Source: Flaveria trinervia (taxonomy: Eukaryota > Streptophyta > Magnoliopsida > Asterales > Asteraceae). Taken from it: a stretch of 64,000 nucleotides of DNA. A program made the position numbers and the translations under genes. The stretch spans positions 875,001 through 939,000 of the forward strand of contig CM046457.1 in the NCBI GenBank assembly GCA_025506515.1, read 5' to 3'. Shown here in pieces: positions 1-12,698 of this stretch. Positions within the stretch are counted from its first letter, which is position 1. Each line of letters starts with the position of its first letter. The notes beneath the pieces are model-generated. The model searched no databases. It saw nothing but the letters and a program-made list of their open reading frames with translations, and was not told the DNA's origin.

Positions 1-389
1 TTTATAAAATATATTTATCTTAAATTACTTTCGTTAATTATATTGAATATATTATATATTAATATTTAGATCATTACATAGGTTATAGGATGTGCACTTT
101 TACAAGGGCCGAACAGAAGGAGAGGCCCAAAATTTGCAAAATTGATATGTGATGGTACTTGGTAGGTATATTAGTCCATAGGAAGCCTGATTACATTACC
201 CTAACTAAGTGATGTATGCAAATATTATAAAATGGTATTATTGGTTAAAATCTTGAAAAGTCTAGATAAAAATTTACTTTGAATAAACATCTTGCATCAT
301 CATCTTTGTTTAAATCACAAGTCTAAAAGGTATGAAATTAAAAAAAATTCTTGCCTTTTATTGTTTTATTTGTTTGATTTAGCTTGTAC

Positions 390-460
<71 letters not shown>

Positions 461-804
461 TGATGGTTATTAAGAATGATATATTAGAGGGTAAATTATG
501 CATACTTAGAAGATTTCATCTTATTGAGTGTAAGGTTGCAAAGTATAAATTTATATCTTAAGTGATCTATTTATATCTTTCCAAACAAATTTGTCAAAGT
601 AAGTGATCACCTCTCATAAGTGTTATATATGTATATTTTTTCCACCACTTGCTTTTCCCTTGTCATTTTCTTTTAAGATCTTATTTTATAAGAACATTTA
701 AAAAATAAATAAAGAAATAGTTGGTTTATAGTGATGGTAATCACAATACAAAGCTGGTGGTAAAAAAGTTCCAGCCATATATTTTCTATTTTAGGGCATC
801 ACTA
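1..804. other. AT-rich intergenic sequence
   Basis: I see no coding signal here. The only structured feature is a long TA-dinucleotide microsatellite at about 391-458. Short open frames are at chance level for DNA of this composition. The sequence just before 805 probably belongs to the 5' part of the degraded copia element that follows, but it is too worn to read as protein. Confidence 0.6.
391..458. repeat. (TA)n microsatellite
   Basis: A nearly pure AT/TA dinucleotide tract of about 65 bases, with one slip where AT turns to AA. This is a common plant simple repeat, and its length is likely to vary between individuals. Confidence 0.9.
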
Positions 805-1200
805 GTGACTTGGAGTTCTAAGAAACAAGCCACGATGAAACACTTTTTTGCGAGGTCGATTTCATGACAGCTACAAGAGCCGCATGTGTCATGGCAGCTA
901 CCAAAGCCACATGTCAAGCAATTTAGTTAAAGTGATACTCATATAAATAAAAGATTAGGAAAGCAAAAAATATTAGTTTGGCTTGATAATAAATCTGTTA
1001 TTGCGTTATCCAAGAATCTTGTTTTTCGTGAAAGGGGAAATCATATACACACCTAATACCATTATATCTAGAAACATGTGGAAGAAGAGCAAGTAACAGT
1101 TGATTACATAACCAGAAACGAACAACAGACAAATATCCTAACTAAACCATTGGCACAGATCAAGTTAAAAAAAATTATGAGAAGATCTCTCAAAGGTTAA
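805..1200 (+). pseudogene. Ty1/copia RNase H C-terminal remnant
   Basis: Translation across several frame breaks gives the hallmark end of a copia polyprotein. There is a VTWSSKKQAT-like start, then a broken Ala/Thr-rich helix, then WLDNKSVIALSKN, then EEQVTVDYITRNEQQTNILTKPL. The order and spacing match the RNase H domain that removes the RNA template during reverse transcription. Stops and shifts (for example a stop after the FARS motif) show it is dead. No RT or integrase is readable upstream. A purine-rich tract at about 1226-1238 and an LTR-like sequence follow at once, as expected for the 3' end of such an element. Confidence 0.8.
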
Positions 1201-1238
1201 GACCCTATCAATACCAACTTTAGAACTAAGGGAAAGAA

Positions 1239-1608
1239 TGTCGAGCATATTTAACTTTTTACTAGTGGCCTATTGCTCACCTAAAAGACTAAGACCTAAA
1301 AGACTAAGAAAAGGAATCAACCCAAAGGATAACCAGAATATAAGGTTTGCAAAATATCCTAGATAATTATTAATAGGTTAAGTTTCTATGTAGTTAGAAT
1401 ATGCATTCAATAATAAGTCCTAGGTTAATTAGGTTGTATACTAATCAAGTTGGATTTAGCTTGTAGATGTATGGTCAAGGCTAAGGGTTATATATGAATT
1501 GTAATCTTGTTTTGAATTATATATTTTTGATTATGATAAAGCTTTGGAGAATTATTCTATATTGAAGTTATTAATAATTTTGATTATGGAATTGAAAGAA
1601 AACATACA
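1239..1608 (+). repeat. Probable copia 3' LTR
   Basis: It starts with TG directly after a polypurine tract (AAGGGAAAGAA), just downstream of the copia RNase H remnant. It runs through an AT-rich region holding a TATATATGAA motif and plausibly ends in CATACA near 1608. The right boundary is inferred, because no second LTR is present in the window to align with it. A length of about 370 bases suits copia LTRs. Confidence 0.5.
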
Positions 1609-4600
1609 TATCCAACCCAAAGCATATCGCTTGGCCTAAATGATAAATACTCACAAGTAGTCTAATTCTAGATTATATTTTTCTAATACTAGAAAATTTA
1701 TGGGCCAAATATAAAAATAAACAAATAAAAGATGGTCGTAGCGTCTGATAATGCAACACCACCAACATTTGGAGTCATTGGTAATAGTAAAGGTTTTCTT
1801 TTTCTCCTGGTACTATTTCTTTTGAGGTCGTATCATGGTTTTGATTCCAAATCTTCAGGTAATTGTATTGTATATAATATTCATTTAACAAAGATTGTTT
1901 TTAGGTATCTCTAGCAATTTGTAAAGGATAATATTAATTTTGACAATAGTTTCACCAAGAACAAATCAATTCAAGTTGTTGTAAGGATTAAAAAACTTCT
2001 TTATGTGAACAAACACATAAAAAAAGTTAGTACTAAATGTCGCAAATTTCAAGACTACATATAAATAGTAGCAACTTATAGTTATCAAATCCAATCCATG
2101 TGTATGCCTCATGTTTCTCCCAATCTTAGATCTTAGGTACATATTGTAGTAATACCCTAAATTTGGGTGATTTTATTTAAAGTCATATGTTGGAAAAAAT
2201 GATAGTCATATATCTTTATATGTATAACATTAGCAGTTACATGACTTGATGAAATTACCCAACCCATTAGACTAGTTGTATGAAAATTTTGATACGATAC
2301 TAATGACACTCTTGCTTAACTATGTTCTATAAGGAGCACCTATGTAGGACTGTTTTACTTTTTTTATAACAAAATTTCAAGGCTTTAAGTTTGATATCAG
2401 TTATTTTAATAAAGCTAGACTTTTTCATAATGTATTGTCGTTTGGAGATATGTTTTGTTGGGCGTATATAGTTAACTCTCATTTACATTGTTCTTCACAT
2501 GCTTAACAAGTATCAATAACAAAATATCATTTGTTTCAAATCAATTCTTATGATAATATGTTGTTGATGTGTGCTCTAGAAAAGTGATGGCGTAACTAGA
2601 TAGGCTTGACCATTGTATTTTGTTCTTTTACTTAATTTTATATTATAATATGTGTTTTTAAGAAAATTATTTTTTCTACTGTTATAACGATAAAAGCTCA
2701 AAAGACAAATATGAGATTCTAAGTTGTTTTAAAGCATTCACAACTCATTCCTCATTTTTATTCATATAATTACACTAAAAATCACTATTTTTTATCTCTC
2801 CTTTTGAATTTTATCTTTACCTTTTTTTTCATCCACTCACAACCACTTAAAATATATTAAATACATTATAGGATTTTGAACAACGTTTTCTAAAAATGCA
2901 GATTGAATAGTAAATTTCTCATAACATTAACTCAAAAGCATTTATAACCATACAATATAATATAAGGAATACACTCACATAAATTTAAAAACGGGCTGTG
3001 AATGCTCTTATATGGTATACATTTAAAACTAGACAAATCAAGACTTCTAATGAGCTATCTTTGTGCTTTTGTTTATGGTGAATTTTAAGGTTGCTTCACT
3101 AGACAAAAATAAGACAAAAAATATAATTGTTCTCTTTTATACGGTGGCATGGTTCGTTGGAAGGTCCGCAAAGCCTTGGTCTTTAACATAGTTGAAGCTC
3201 ACTATGGGCCAAGGGGCCCCCCTCCCCCCTCTTTTTTTCGTCGGTGATGTGTCGGTGTTTTTCATTGTGTTAACATTTTAATTGTGCCATTTTATGTGTT
3301 TATTAATATAAAATACAATTACTTTGAGAGCTTATTGAATTTCAGGTTTGCAGAGCTTAACAAACATAATTCGAGTGTTTTTTGGGAGTTAGAATGGAAG
3401 CTGAAAGCTTACGAAAAAGACAACACTTAAGAAATAGAAAAAGTGAATAAAAAGTGAAGGGGGCGTAAATGACGTCCGACGTAATTTATGTCCTATGTGT
3501 GATCAGCCAAAATAAAGCATGCAAACTAGGATGCAAAACAAGAGAAAAAAGTGCTAATTCAAGGGGTTAGTAAATTACGTCTCTAAGGACATAAATTACG
3601 TCCCTAGGCTGATAGCTACAAATTTTTAGGGTTTTGTAACCTAACTAAAGGTTTAAAAGGGGGCTGTGAATGTACTTTTCACCAAGTCATTTTTGGCCAT
3701 TCAAGGAGCAATTTGAGAGCAAAGAACACCTACAGATCCATCCTTTTCATGCAATCGATTCCCATAACAACCAATTTCGATTCCATGACAACCATTATCA
3801 GTTAAATCACTTGTGATCTTCTCCGGTTGTAGGGTTTGTGTTTATGATATTTGTTTAACTTTAGTGTTCTTAGATTGGGTTGAAGTTTTGATTGGCACGT
3901 TAAGCTATATGATTTCATTTATTAATTGATTACTTTAAACATTTTTTCTTTGTTTTAAATATTAACGTAACACTCATTAGTTTTTGGTTTCTTTATATCA
4001 TAAGCATTATGAGTCTTAGGTTTTGATTAGCAAATTGAAATTGGAAGTTTGTGAATAGGTCCGTTTACAACCCGTTCCATCACTATAACTGAAATCAATC
4101 AAACCAATACAATTATGTTTATGTGATTGTTTGCTAAAAATAACTAGGTTACAATATTGTTTTACAAACCTAAAACTTAGAGTGGATCGTTCTTATTATT
4201 ATTGTTTTCAAAATCAATCAAGTTTGTTACTTTACAATTTTGTTTTCTAAATCAATCCTTAATTTAAATTTGTTTTCTTGATCAATTTAAAATCATTTAA
4301 CTAAAGTTATACTTTCCACATATATCTCGTAGACAATCTTACTTACACGTACTAGTATAGGTGAACTAAATCTTAATTTAAATTATCTTTTAAATAGACC
4401 ACGACAATCTACATCGGTGGGTAGTATTGATTTTCAAGCCGGTAGTGTAAATTTTCATTTTATTAGTGCAATTTCTTTTTGTAAATATAGAGTTTCCTCC
4501 CCCTCCTCCAAACTTCTTACTTTCATCCCACCCCCACAAACAAGGTTAAATACTCGGCATGGGAAATTAGATGTCGTTTATTCAGCAAGTGGACTTCTCA

Positions 4601-4860
4601 TCAAGGTCACTGGGGTGACTCTCATTCTAACATCTAGGTGGCATTGAACCCGTCTTTTGTTGTTTCACATTATTTTAAGATTTTGTTTGTTTAAATAGTG
4701 TGTGTTGTGTTGTGTGTTAACCCGATTATTTAAATTTGACTGATGACAAAACCAGAAAAAGTAGTTTATTGCGAACAATGGAAGTTAAACACACGAATAT
4801 AGGGTAATTTGGTACTTGTAAACATTGTTTGCGTGATCTATAAACAAACCTCAAACTTCT
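1609..4860. other. Intergenic, degraded repeats
   Basis: No gene is visible. Around 3170-3300 and 4410-4550 there are C-rich tracts next to short motifs of the form CGGTAGTGTAAA, also seen at 22482-22680, which suggests a dispersed repeat family. Around 3330-4000 the sequence resembles a gypsy LTR: TACGTCC/TAATTTACGTC repeats, an AGGGTTTTGTAACC stretch and a pyrimidine-rich U5-like end. No paired LTR or target duplication was found. The short open frames at 1732 and 4417 carry no recognisable domain. Confidence 0.4.
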
Positions 4861-4880
4861 AGTCTAGGTCTAGGTCTATG

Positions 4881-4888
4881 TATAAAAA
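4881..4888 (+). promoter_or_regulatory. Putative TATA box of the TFIIA gamma gene
   Basis: TATAAAAA lies 234 bases upstream of the TFIIA gamma start codon. It is followed by a pyrimidine-rich leader with CTCTCTC and CTTCACTCTC motifs typical of plant 5' leaders. Transcription would be expected to start about 30 bases downstream. This is position and motif evidence only. Confidence 0.5.
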
Positions 4889-5114
4889 CCCCCAATCTCA
4901 TCTCTCCTGTAAGCCTATAACCAACCAATAAATAAAAATATAAAATTGATCTCTCTCGCACTTCACTCTCAACTTATAAGATTCACCACAACACTCACTG
5001 TCTGTGATCTTCCATTCTATTCTAAATTAGGGTTTTTTTAACCCAAATTGGTTGGTTGTTTCTTGATTCAAGGTTTTTTATGATCAATTTTTCAGATCCT
5101 GATCAGTAAGAAGA

Positions 5115-6348
5115 ATGGCGACGTTTGAATTGTATCGCAGATCAACCATCGGTATGTGTTTGACCGAAACACTGGATGAGATGGTTTCCAATGGGATTCT
5201 AAGTCCGGAGCTTGCTATTCAAGTGCTTGTTCAGTTTGATAAGGTCATCAGATTTACATAATACTTCTTATTTACTGAATTTGCTCTTATTTTTTCATTA
5301 GATCCAACGGCCTGATTCTCTGTTTGATAAAATAGAAACTGTAAACTAATATGAATTTGTAAAAGATGATGTGTGATTCCATCCTATAGTTTATATTCGT
5401 ATATAAGCTGTTTCTCTTGTGTACGTTTGAATTGTTTTGAAGAACAAAAAAGAGTAAATTAGTACCAAATAGAAAAAATTGAGAAAACTCTGTGTGCTCT
5501 TGAGTAGGGGAAGATATGAAAAGTATATGTTATGTCTTATGTATTTCTGTTGTTCTCAAAGTGGAGAAAGACGGAAAGAAAGCAACGATTTTACAATTAT
5601 GCTCTTCTTGTGTAGTTTTATCATTAAAAAGTTAAGAAGGATGAAAAAAGGCTCGTGAAATCCGATTCTTTAGGCGTAATTGTGTGATGATAGATTAACA
5701 AATTATTCAAAACTGCTGTTTTCCTAAAAATCTATGTTTCAAATATGTTGATTTTTAAGATTTGAACTGATTCACAGTGTTGTACTGATTGCAGTCCATG
5801 ACAGAAGCTCTTGATAGCCAAGTTAAGAGCAAGGTGACAATCAAGGTATAATTCACCAACACCTAGCATTTATCTAGAATTATGTAACTTATCTCTAAAA
5901 GTTAAACTGAAAGAATGTATTACGTCAGTGATATCACTGGAAGTAACTGTACATTAAACTAATGCAAAACTACATAAATTAGTTATTGTTAATAATAGTG
6001 GTTACATTGGATATTTCAGAAATCCAGTTCTAAATCTGCTTTTAGGGGGTCTCTTTAGTAGAGTTCTCTACATAGGACTATATATGTGTGATAAAAGACA
6101 TGTTAAGGACACATGGCAATGTTAGTTTTTTTTCCAAGCATTTTGTTAGTTGTCTTTTTTTTTGTTAAAAATGATGCTAAAAGTTCCTCACTTTTGTATG
6201 ATAATAGGGACACTTACACACCTACAGATTCTGTGACAATGTGTGGACCTTCATTGTTCAAGATGCCATGTTCAAGTATGATGACATCCAGGAGAATGTT
6301 GGTCAAGTTAAAATAGTGGCATGTGACTCTAAGCTGCTTACTCAGTGA
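5115..6348 (+). CDS. TFIIA-S: Transcription initiation factor IIA gamma (small) subunit
   Basis: Three exons at 5115-5243, 5795-5845 and 6208-6348 join in frame to a 106-residue protein. That is the usual length of the plant small subunit of TFIIA. Recognised family blocks include MATFELYRRSTIG at the start, LDEMV, LSPELAIQVLVQFDK, HLHTYRFCDNVWTF and the conserved end VACDSKLLTQ. The N-terminal part forms the helical bundle and the C-terminal part the beta-barrel with which TFIIA binds TATA-binding protein on promoter DNA in the nucleus. All introns have GT/AG ends and no stop or shift is present. This is the cleanest gene in the window. The GWD2-like locus begins about 530 bases downstream on the same strand. 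Confidence 0.95.
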
Positions 6349-6875
6349 TTCATGCTTTTAGCATCTAATATCTGGTTGCTGATAAAAGTTGGTGGTAGTG
6401 ATCGAGTGTACGTACCTTAAAAAGAATTTCTAATAATTCTATCCACTGTCCTGTACTCGTGTAATTCCTCACCATTAAGTGTTCTTTTCTTTTTTTGTCA
6501 TTGTTCCTGTTTTATGCTGTATTTGGTGTAATAGCATGGTGTAGAAGATGTAATTGTGTTTGCATTTAGGCTATGAACCCCTTGGCTCTTCTTTCTAGTG
6601 CAAGTTCCTCTATCACCCTCTGGTTATGCAACTCTTTTGTTTAAACAACTGGGTCACACAAGATGCAAATGTGAAATGAAGTTTATAATTTTAAATAGAA
6701 ATTTTAATTTATTCCTCTTGCAGAGTCATGAAGAAGATGATTCTTTGCCTAAATCTGAGTCTTTTGGGAATTGGGAATATACATTTTTATATTCTGCCTT
6801 GTAATATACTTCAGCTTGCAGTTTTATAGATTGTCAGACTCGTTCAAGTATGGAGTTTATCACACTGCTTAAACT

Positions 6876-9800
6876 ATGGAATCCTTGAAGTCTGGTAAAT
6901 ATACCGAGATAAAAAAGTTTAAATTCCATGATGGAATGGTACTTCAGGTTAGAATTTCTCATTTTTCATCATATCCCTTCCATAATCACATGGGCAGATT
7001 TTGACTAATTAAAATTTAAATGAAAATAAATTGCTTGACATATTTAAAATTGGTAGAAGTGATATCACAAAGCTAACATCAGCATTCATGTAGGTACTAT
7101 CTGATATAAAATTGTGTAGTTATTAATGCTATTTTAAAGATAAGTTAGAAAAGTTAAGCTATATCTCTAGTTTTTGAAATTATGTTCTGTATCATTAGGT
7201 TGATGTATCTATGTTTATAACTGGCCACAATGCAAAAGTGAAACTTCAACTTCAGAACTGTTCACAAACTTGGATTCTCCACTGGGGTTGCATCTCCAAA
7301 GGAAACAAGTGATTACATCTTGTTGAACTTTAACGTTTTTGCTTTCTTATTAGAGGTGGCAAAAAAGGCATGCTGTATGTGTTTGATAATGGATCAATAC
7401 TGGTTGGGTCAAAATGGGTAACTCTTGTACAGATTGGTTTTTACCAGAATACCAGAAACAGTTTTACACCAAAGTTCTTAACTTGTTTATAAATAAAGGG
7501 GTGTTATATATCATTACAATGGTTGCATCTCTTCAACGGTAATCTATTTTACTTAAAAAATGATTTGGGAGTTTTACACATTTAAAATGCACTTTGCTCA
7601 TTTTCTTTAAAGCTAATTTCTTTTACAACCTGTTTGACCTGTAAAAAATAACCCAAATCAATCCATTTATAAGTAAAGGGTAATAATTGTCGCCTTCTAT
7701 TTCATACAAAATATGGTTACCTGCGGACGACACTGGATTTTGTTTCTCTCTTGCAGAAAATGGTTTATTCCCTCCTTTTATCCATCTGGGACAACAGTTT
7801 ATAAAAAAGCAGCATTGTGTACTCCATTTATAAAGGTTTATTCTTTATAATTGCCTAATTGCGACTTATTGTTTTAGTTTTTTGAATGAAATGGATTTTT
7901 ATTGTTCTGCCTTGGTTACTAATCATTTGACTTGTAGGACGGAGATGTGTATGTTGTTGACATTGAGCTAAGGGACCCTAAGATACATGCCATTGAATTT
8001 GTTCTTAAAAATACTAGACATGATAAATGGTTCAGCTAATTATCTTATAGTTCATTATTTTCTAGTTATATTTTATCTTATTGGTTTTGGTTTTTGGTTT
8101 TGATGTATTATAACTTTGCATTGTTAGGTTGAAGATGAATGGAGCTAGCTTCCGCATTAAATTGCACGAAGAAATAGATGCAAGTATCTTCATTATGTAG
8201 CAATTACATCCTAGTCTGTCGATTATCATCTGAATGATATTTTGCAGGTTCAAAATGATGGTGCAGGAAATGCTAAATGCTTGCTCAATGAAATGTCTCA
8301 TAAGGGAAATATTGAAATGCCATTGAGACACAGGTGCGTTTTTAACATTATTCTGGGAAAATTTTAAACTTATGAGTTGATCATAAGTTTCTATCATCTT
8401 TACTTGGGAAGGGGGATGTTTGCTAGACATGTTGGTTTGTGAGATGTTGTGAGTCACCAAGTCAGTTTGAATGAGCCGAGCCGGTATAAGGAGATGCAAC
8501 TATGCAAGTCATTAGTAAATTCATAAATTGTAATATTTTACTAGTTATATTTTTTTTCTGATGATGGATTGGCTGTAATTTTATGTAAAGGACCTCTTAG
8601 GATTATATGCAAGCTTATATGAGCCCAAACAAAGAGATACATTGAAAGGGTATTATTGATTTTCTGCAAGTTTAACGTTTTCTTTAAATGACAGAAACCT
8701 CTGTGGCCCATCTTTCCTTCCAAAACTCTCTGCTTCTTCCTCCACGTGTCAAGGACTCTCTCTAAAGACAACATTTTTAGCAGTTTGTACGTTAATTCAC
8801 TTGAAGAAACCTGTAGTGAAATGGTATGCTCATTGGATTTTGTAATTGCTTGAGCTTTTTCATCTCCTATAATTTTCCTTGGGGCTAGGGATGCAGTTTG
8901 GATCGTGTATGGGTTGAAGGATCATGTTTAGGTTGACCCAAATAATCTCATGTTGGCCTAGTTTCCAACATACTTTGGAGTTTGGACACACACATATTGT
9001 ATGATACGCGGGCACCCGCACATGCACACACACATATATTAGGATTTAGTATTCTTAAATTTTAGTTTATAAATAACATCCTATAATATAACAAATCAAA
9101 CGGTATTACATTAGCACAAGAGTAACGTGAACCAAGATCCAAGTGGTATTAAGAAAAATTTGTACCTAAATGTATTTTCCTGAGAGCTATATCAGGTTGG
9201 TGAAAAGTCACGCAGCATTAGATTCTTGAAGAAAGAGGTACCAGATTGGATAAGATTTCCAGCATCACTTGTCCTACCTTTTGGAGTATTTGAAAAAGTT
9301 CTATCACAAGACATAAATAAGGTTTGTATATATCTTTTTGGGCTACTATCCTCTTTCTAACTTGGCTTGTATAAGTGAAATCAACTAGATGATTACAACA
9401 AAATGTTTTTTAAGTGTTTAGTATGACATATGTCCCCATTTTACTAAGTGTCAAGTGATTTATTTTAATTTCAAATAGATAATAATTTCTTCATGTATTA
9501 GCCACTAAATAATTTCTTCAGGAAGCAGCAAAGAAAATTGTGTGGCTTGGTGAACATGTAGATAGAGGAGACATGTCAAAGCTTAAGGCAATTCAAGAAG
9601 CTGTTTTACAAATGAAAGCTCCTCGTAGATTGGTAATTTATCAAGTTAAATTTTATGTTAAGTTCTCTCCATACTTGACTGGTTCAGACTTGCCATCTTT
9701 ATAAAAAATCGATAGTTCAATTTCAAGATTTACTATATTAATTGCAAAATCTCTTTATTGGAAAAGGTAATGAATAGGCAATCTAATTTTTTATTTTGTA

Positions 9801-12698
9801 AATTTGAACTTTGGAGAGCATCGAGGTTAGAAAGAAAATGAAGAGTTCAAGACTTCCATGGCCGCGAGGTCCTGGAGAGGATACATGGAACCGAGTTTGG
9901 AAAGCGATGAAGATGGTATCCACCCACCCCCACCCTCACCCCCAAAATGGACTTTACCGCAAACTTATGACATTTTAAATCCTTGGAGTTTGTTTTGCAT
10001 GATTTATTCCTATACTTTTATACATAACAAAAGTCCTTGAATAAAGTGTAGGGACTTGATCATGCAAAAACAACCTTTTCGTTATTTTAGAAAGCTGGGG
10101 GATTTAAAATTTTAATTATGCAAAAACTGGAGTATTTTGTTAATTATAGAGTGCAGGAACTTCAGTGTGATGTTTTGAAAGCTAAGGATTTAATCATGCA
10201 ACGATAAAGCCCATGGACCCTTTTTCAAATTCAGCAAAATTCAGTAGGGTTTTTTCACAATTGCTTGATTTAAAATTGAAATGTGGGATGGTTTTTACCA
10301 TCAAGTTTTAGTTATAGTGTGTAATACAAACATGAAATCATCAATATTTGTTAAACTCTTGTATCCCTTTTTGGTAGCATAACTTGACCAACATACGACG
10401 GCATTTATCATTCACTCACTCTCCTTTCCGTTTCTAGGTCTGGGCTTCTAAATGGAATGAAGGAGCGTATATCAATAGCAGAAAAACAAACATAAATTAT
10501 GATATAATACGCATTGGTATTTTAATTCAAGAATTTATTAGAGCTGATTATGCCTTTGTGACATACACATATCACCCTGTCTCTCAAGACTCCTCAGAGA
10601 TATACACAGAGGTAAGCATTAAGTCAGTTACAATGGGTGGTTGAGTAACTGATCAAGGTAACTTTTGCGTGGATCAGGTTGACCCAAAAAGTTTCGTGTA
10701 CCTTTTTTAATAAATTTATGTTGTGTCAAATTTCAGATGATAATTGACAAATAATATATTTTTCTGATTAATATGATTAACGAGGTTTTATGCCTTAAAT
10801 CAGGTGTAGAAAACCTACGTACTTCAGCTGAATTCACACATAAAGTCCCTGAGTTCTATTTTTGCATATTTAGATCGCTCCACATATAAAACATAAACAA
10901 AGAGAGGCCCTTTTACTATGGTTTTGGACTTAATCATGCACAAATGAAAGACCTTTTCATAAAATTTTAAAAACTCAAAAAGTTTCTAATCATGCAAAAA
11001 AGAAAGGATTTTTGGTCAGAAGCGTCCAGGGACTTAGTCAAGTTTTGAAAGTTAAGGGTTTTTTAATTATGCAAAGTCAAAGTTCAAGGAATCATCTGAG
11101 GAATTCAGATTCAGAAGAAGTCAAAGGTTATTTAATAATTGACCTTAAAATATGCTTTCGGCAACTTTCAACCCATTCAACTTGTTTCCATGAAGCTATC
11201 CTTTATTTGAGCCTTTTGACCTGTTAAACATATCCCTAATCGACCTATTTATCTCTGGCCAAATCTGTTGAACAATAACATGCTGAATTCATTTTAATCT
11301 TGCTATAAAATAAGACACATGAACACCATTTACCTTAAAGAAGTGGAAACACATAATTACTACTGTTTTAGAATACAGACCTTAGTGCTGATGTCTTCTT
11401 GGCCTTGTGGAACCTGGTATGTAACCCCACCAAATTTGTTGGGTTTGAGTCCCACAAGGTGGGCAATAGGTGGATTTTAAGGAGTTATTTTAGGTGTTGT
11501 GTGTGTGTTCACTGTCCAATAAAAGAACCTTTGCTGATAATTTGATTCATTAACAGATCGTCAAGGGCTCAGTTGAGACTTTAGTTGGTGCTTCTTGGGG
11601 TTGCCCCATGAGTTCTATTACTAAGAAATCTGATCTTAAATCACCTATTGTAAGACTGCTTCATTGGTATTTTCATATATGACTGTATTCCTGACTTCCT
11701 GTGAAGCTTAATTTTGTTTTTTGATATGTAATGTAAACTTTCAGGTTACTCGATACCAAGCAAGTCCACCGGATTATACACAAAGAACAAGAGGTCAATC
11801 ATCTTCAGGCCAGATTATATATCTGAGAACACCAATGGCTTTACTGGCAATGGTATGTATGACAGGTATGTTATCTGGAAGTTGAAAAGGCTTAGTGAGC
11901 CTGAGCCTGAGCCGAGCTGGGCCAAGCAAAGCTTAAGCTAGTATGGCTTATGCAGGACGGTTCAATGCATCTAAGTTCTGGCCTACATAAGTCAAAGAGG
12001 GTGTTTTGAAGTGTATTTTCAAAGTTACTGATAGTTGAGTAGTTTTACGGTAGTCCTCAAAAGTTAGTTATCTTCTAATTTTAAATAATACACTGAGTCA
12101 GAAAACTGAAATCAATTTTGCCTGGTCATATTTTTTAGCTCACTAGTTTCAGCCTCTTAGGACTTATAATTGCAGTTCATTTGGGATAATTTTTTGTAAC
12201 TAGGTGAAACTTTAGCTTGCCATAATAAGCCCAAATGAACCCAGCCCTAGTTCACGCTTACATAAGCATGTATGAGCCAGTGGGAACGTGCGCAGAGAAA
12301 CTGAACATAAGGTTGACTGCCCATATGACCAGAAAAGCTTCAGCCATGAGCTGGGCCCATGCTTCATCTGTTTTCACAAGCTGATCTTCTAGCTATAAGC
12401 TAAATTTGGCTTGGCTCAGCTCAACCCCAAAATAATGAACTTCAAGAACTTTATGTGAACTTAGGATTGATTAGAGCCAAAACTTTTTTGTAGCATTTCA
12501 ATGGAAAACAAGGAGGAAGTGGTGTTGGATAACTCACGAGACCCACTGGTAACTGATTTGCGTTTTCAAGCTTTGATTCAGTCAAAAATTGCAGAAACAG
12601 CAAAGAGCATAGAAGATTTGTATGGATGTGCCCAACACATTGAGGGGGTGGTGCAAGATGAAGAAATATATGTTCTTCAATGTAAGCCTATTCTTTGA
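6876..12698 (+). pseudogene. GWD2: Alpha-glucan water dikinase 2-like gene, internally deleted and frameshifted
   Basis: GWD enzymes phosphorylate starch using ATP and a phosphohistidine intermediate. The N-terminal exons 6876-6947, 7199-7308, 7757-7835, 7938-8029 and 8128-about 8183 encode one CBM45 starch-binding module (WILHWGC, WFIP, DIELRDPKIHAIEFVLK). The C-terminal exons 9196-9321, 9522-9632, 9826-9915, 10438-10611, 11557-11649, 11745-11865 and 12494-12698 encode the nucleotide-binding domain (VPDWIRFPASLVLPFGVFEK, PWP, VWASKWNE, IIFRPD, IEGVVQDEEIYVLQCKP, stop). The GT/AG sites of these exons fit the reading frame except at the CBM45 end. The central region with the catalytic histidine and the second CBM45, roughly 700-900 residues in family members, is absent between 8184 and 9195. 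The exon 11745-11865 is one base short, which shifts the frame near 11755. A possible exon at 8248-8332 did not match the family. I judge it a non-functional relic. Confidence 0.85.

Noticed and set aside
8248..8332. An extra exon of the GWD2-like gene
   Set aside because: It has AG and GT borders and is open, but in the phase of the preceding exon it meets a stop and does not match GWD sequence.
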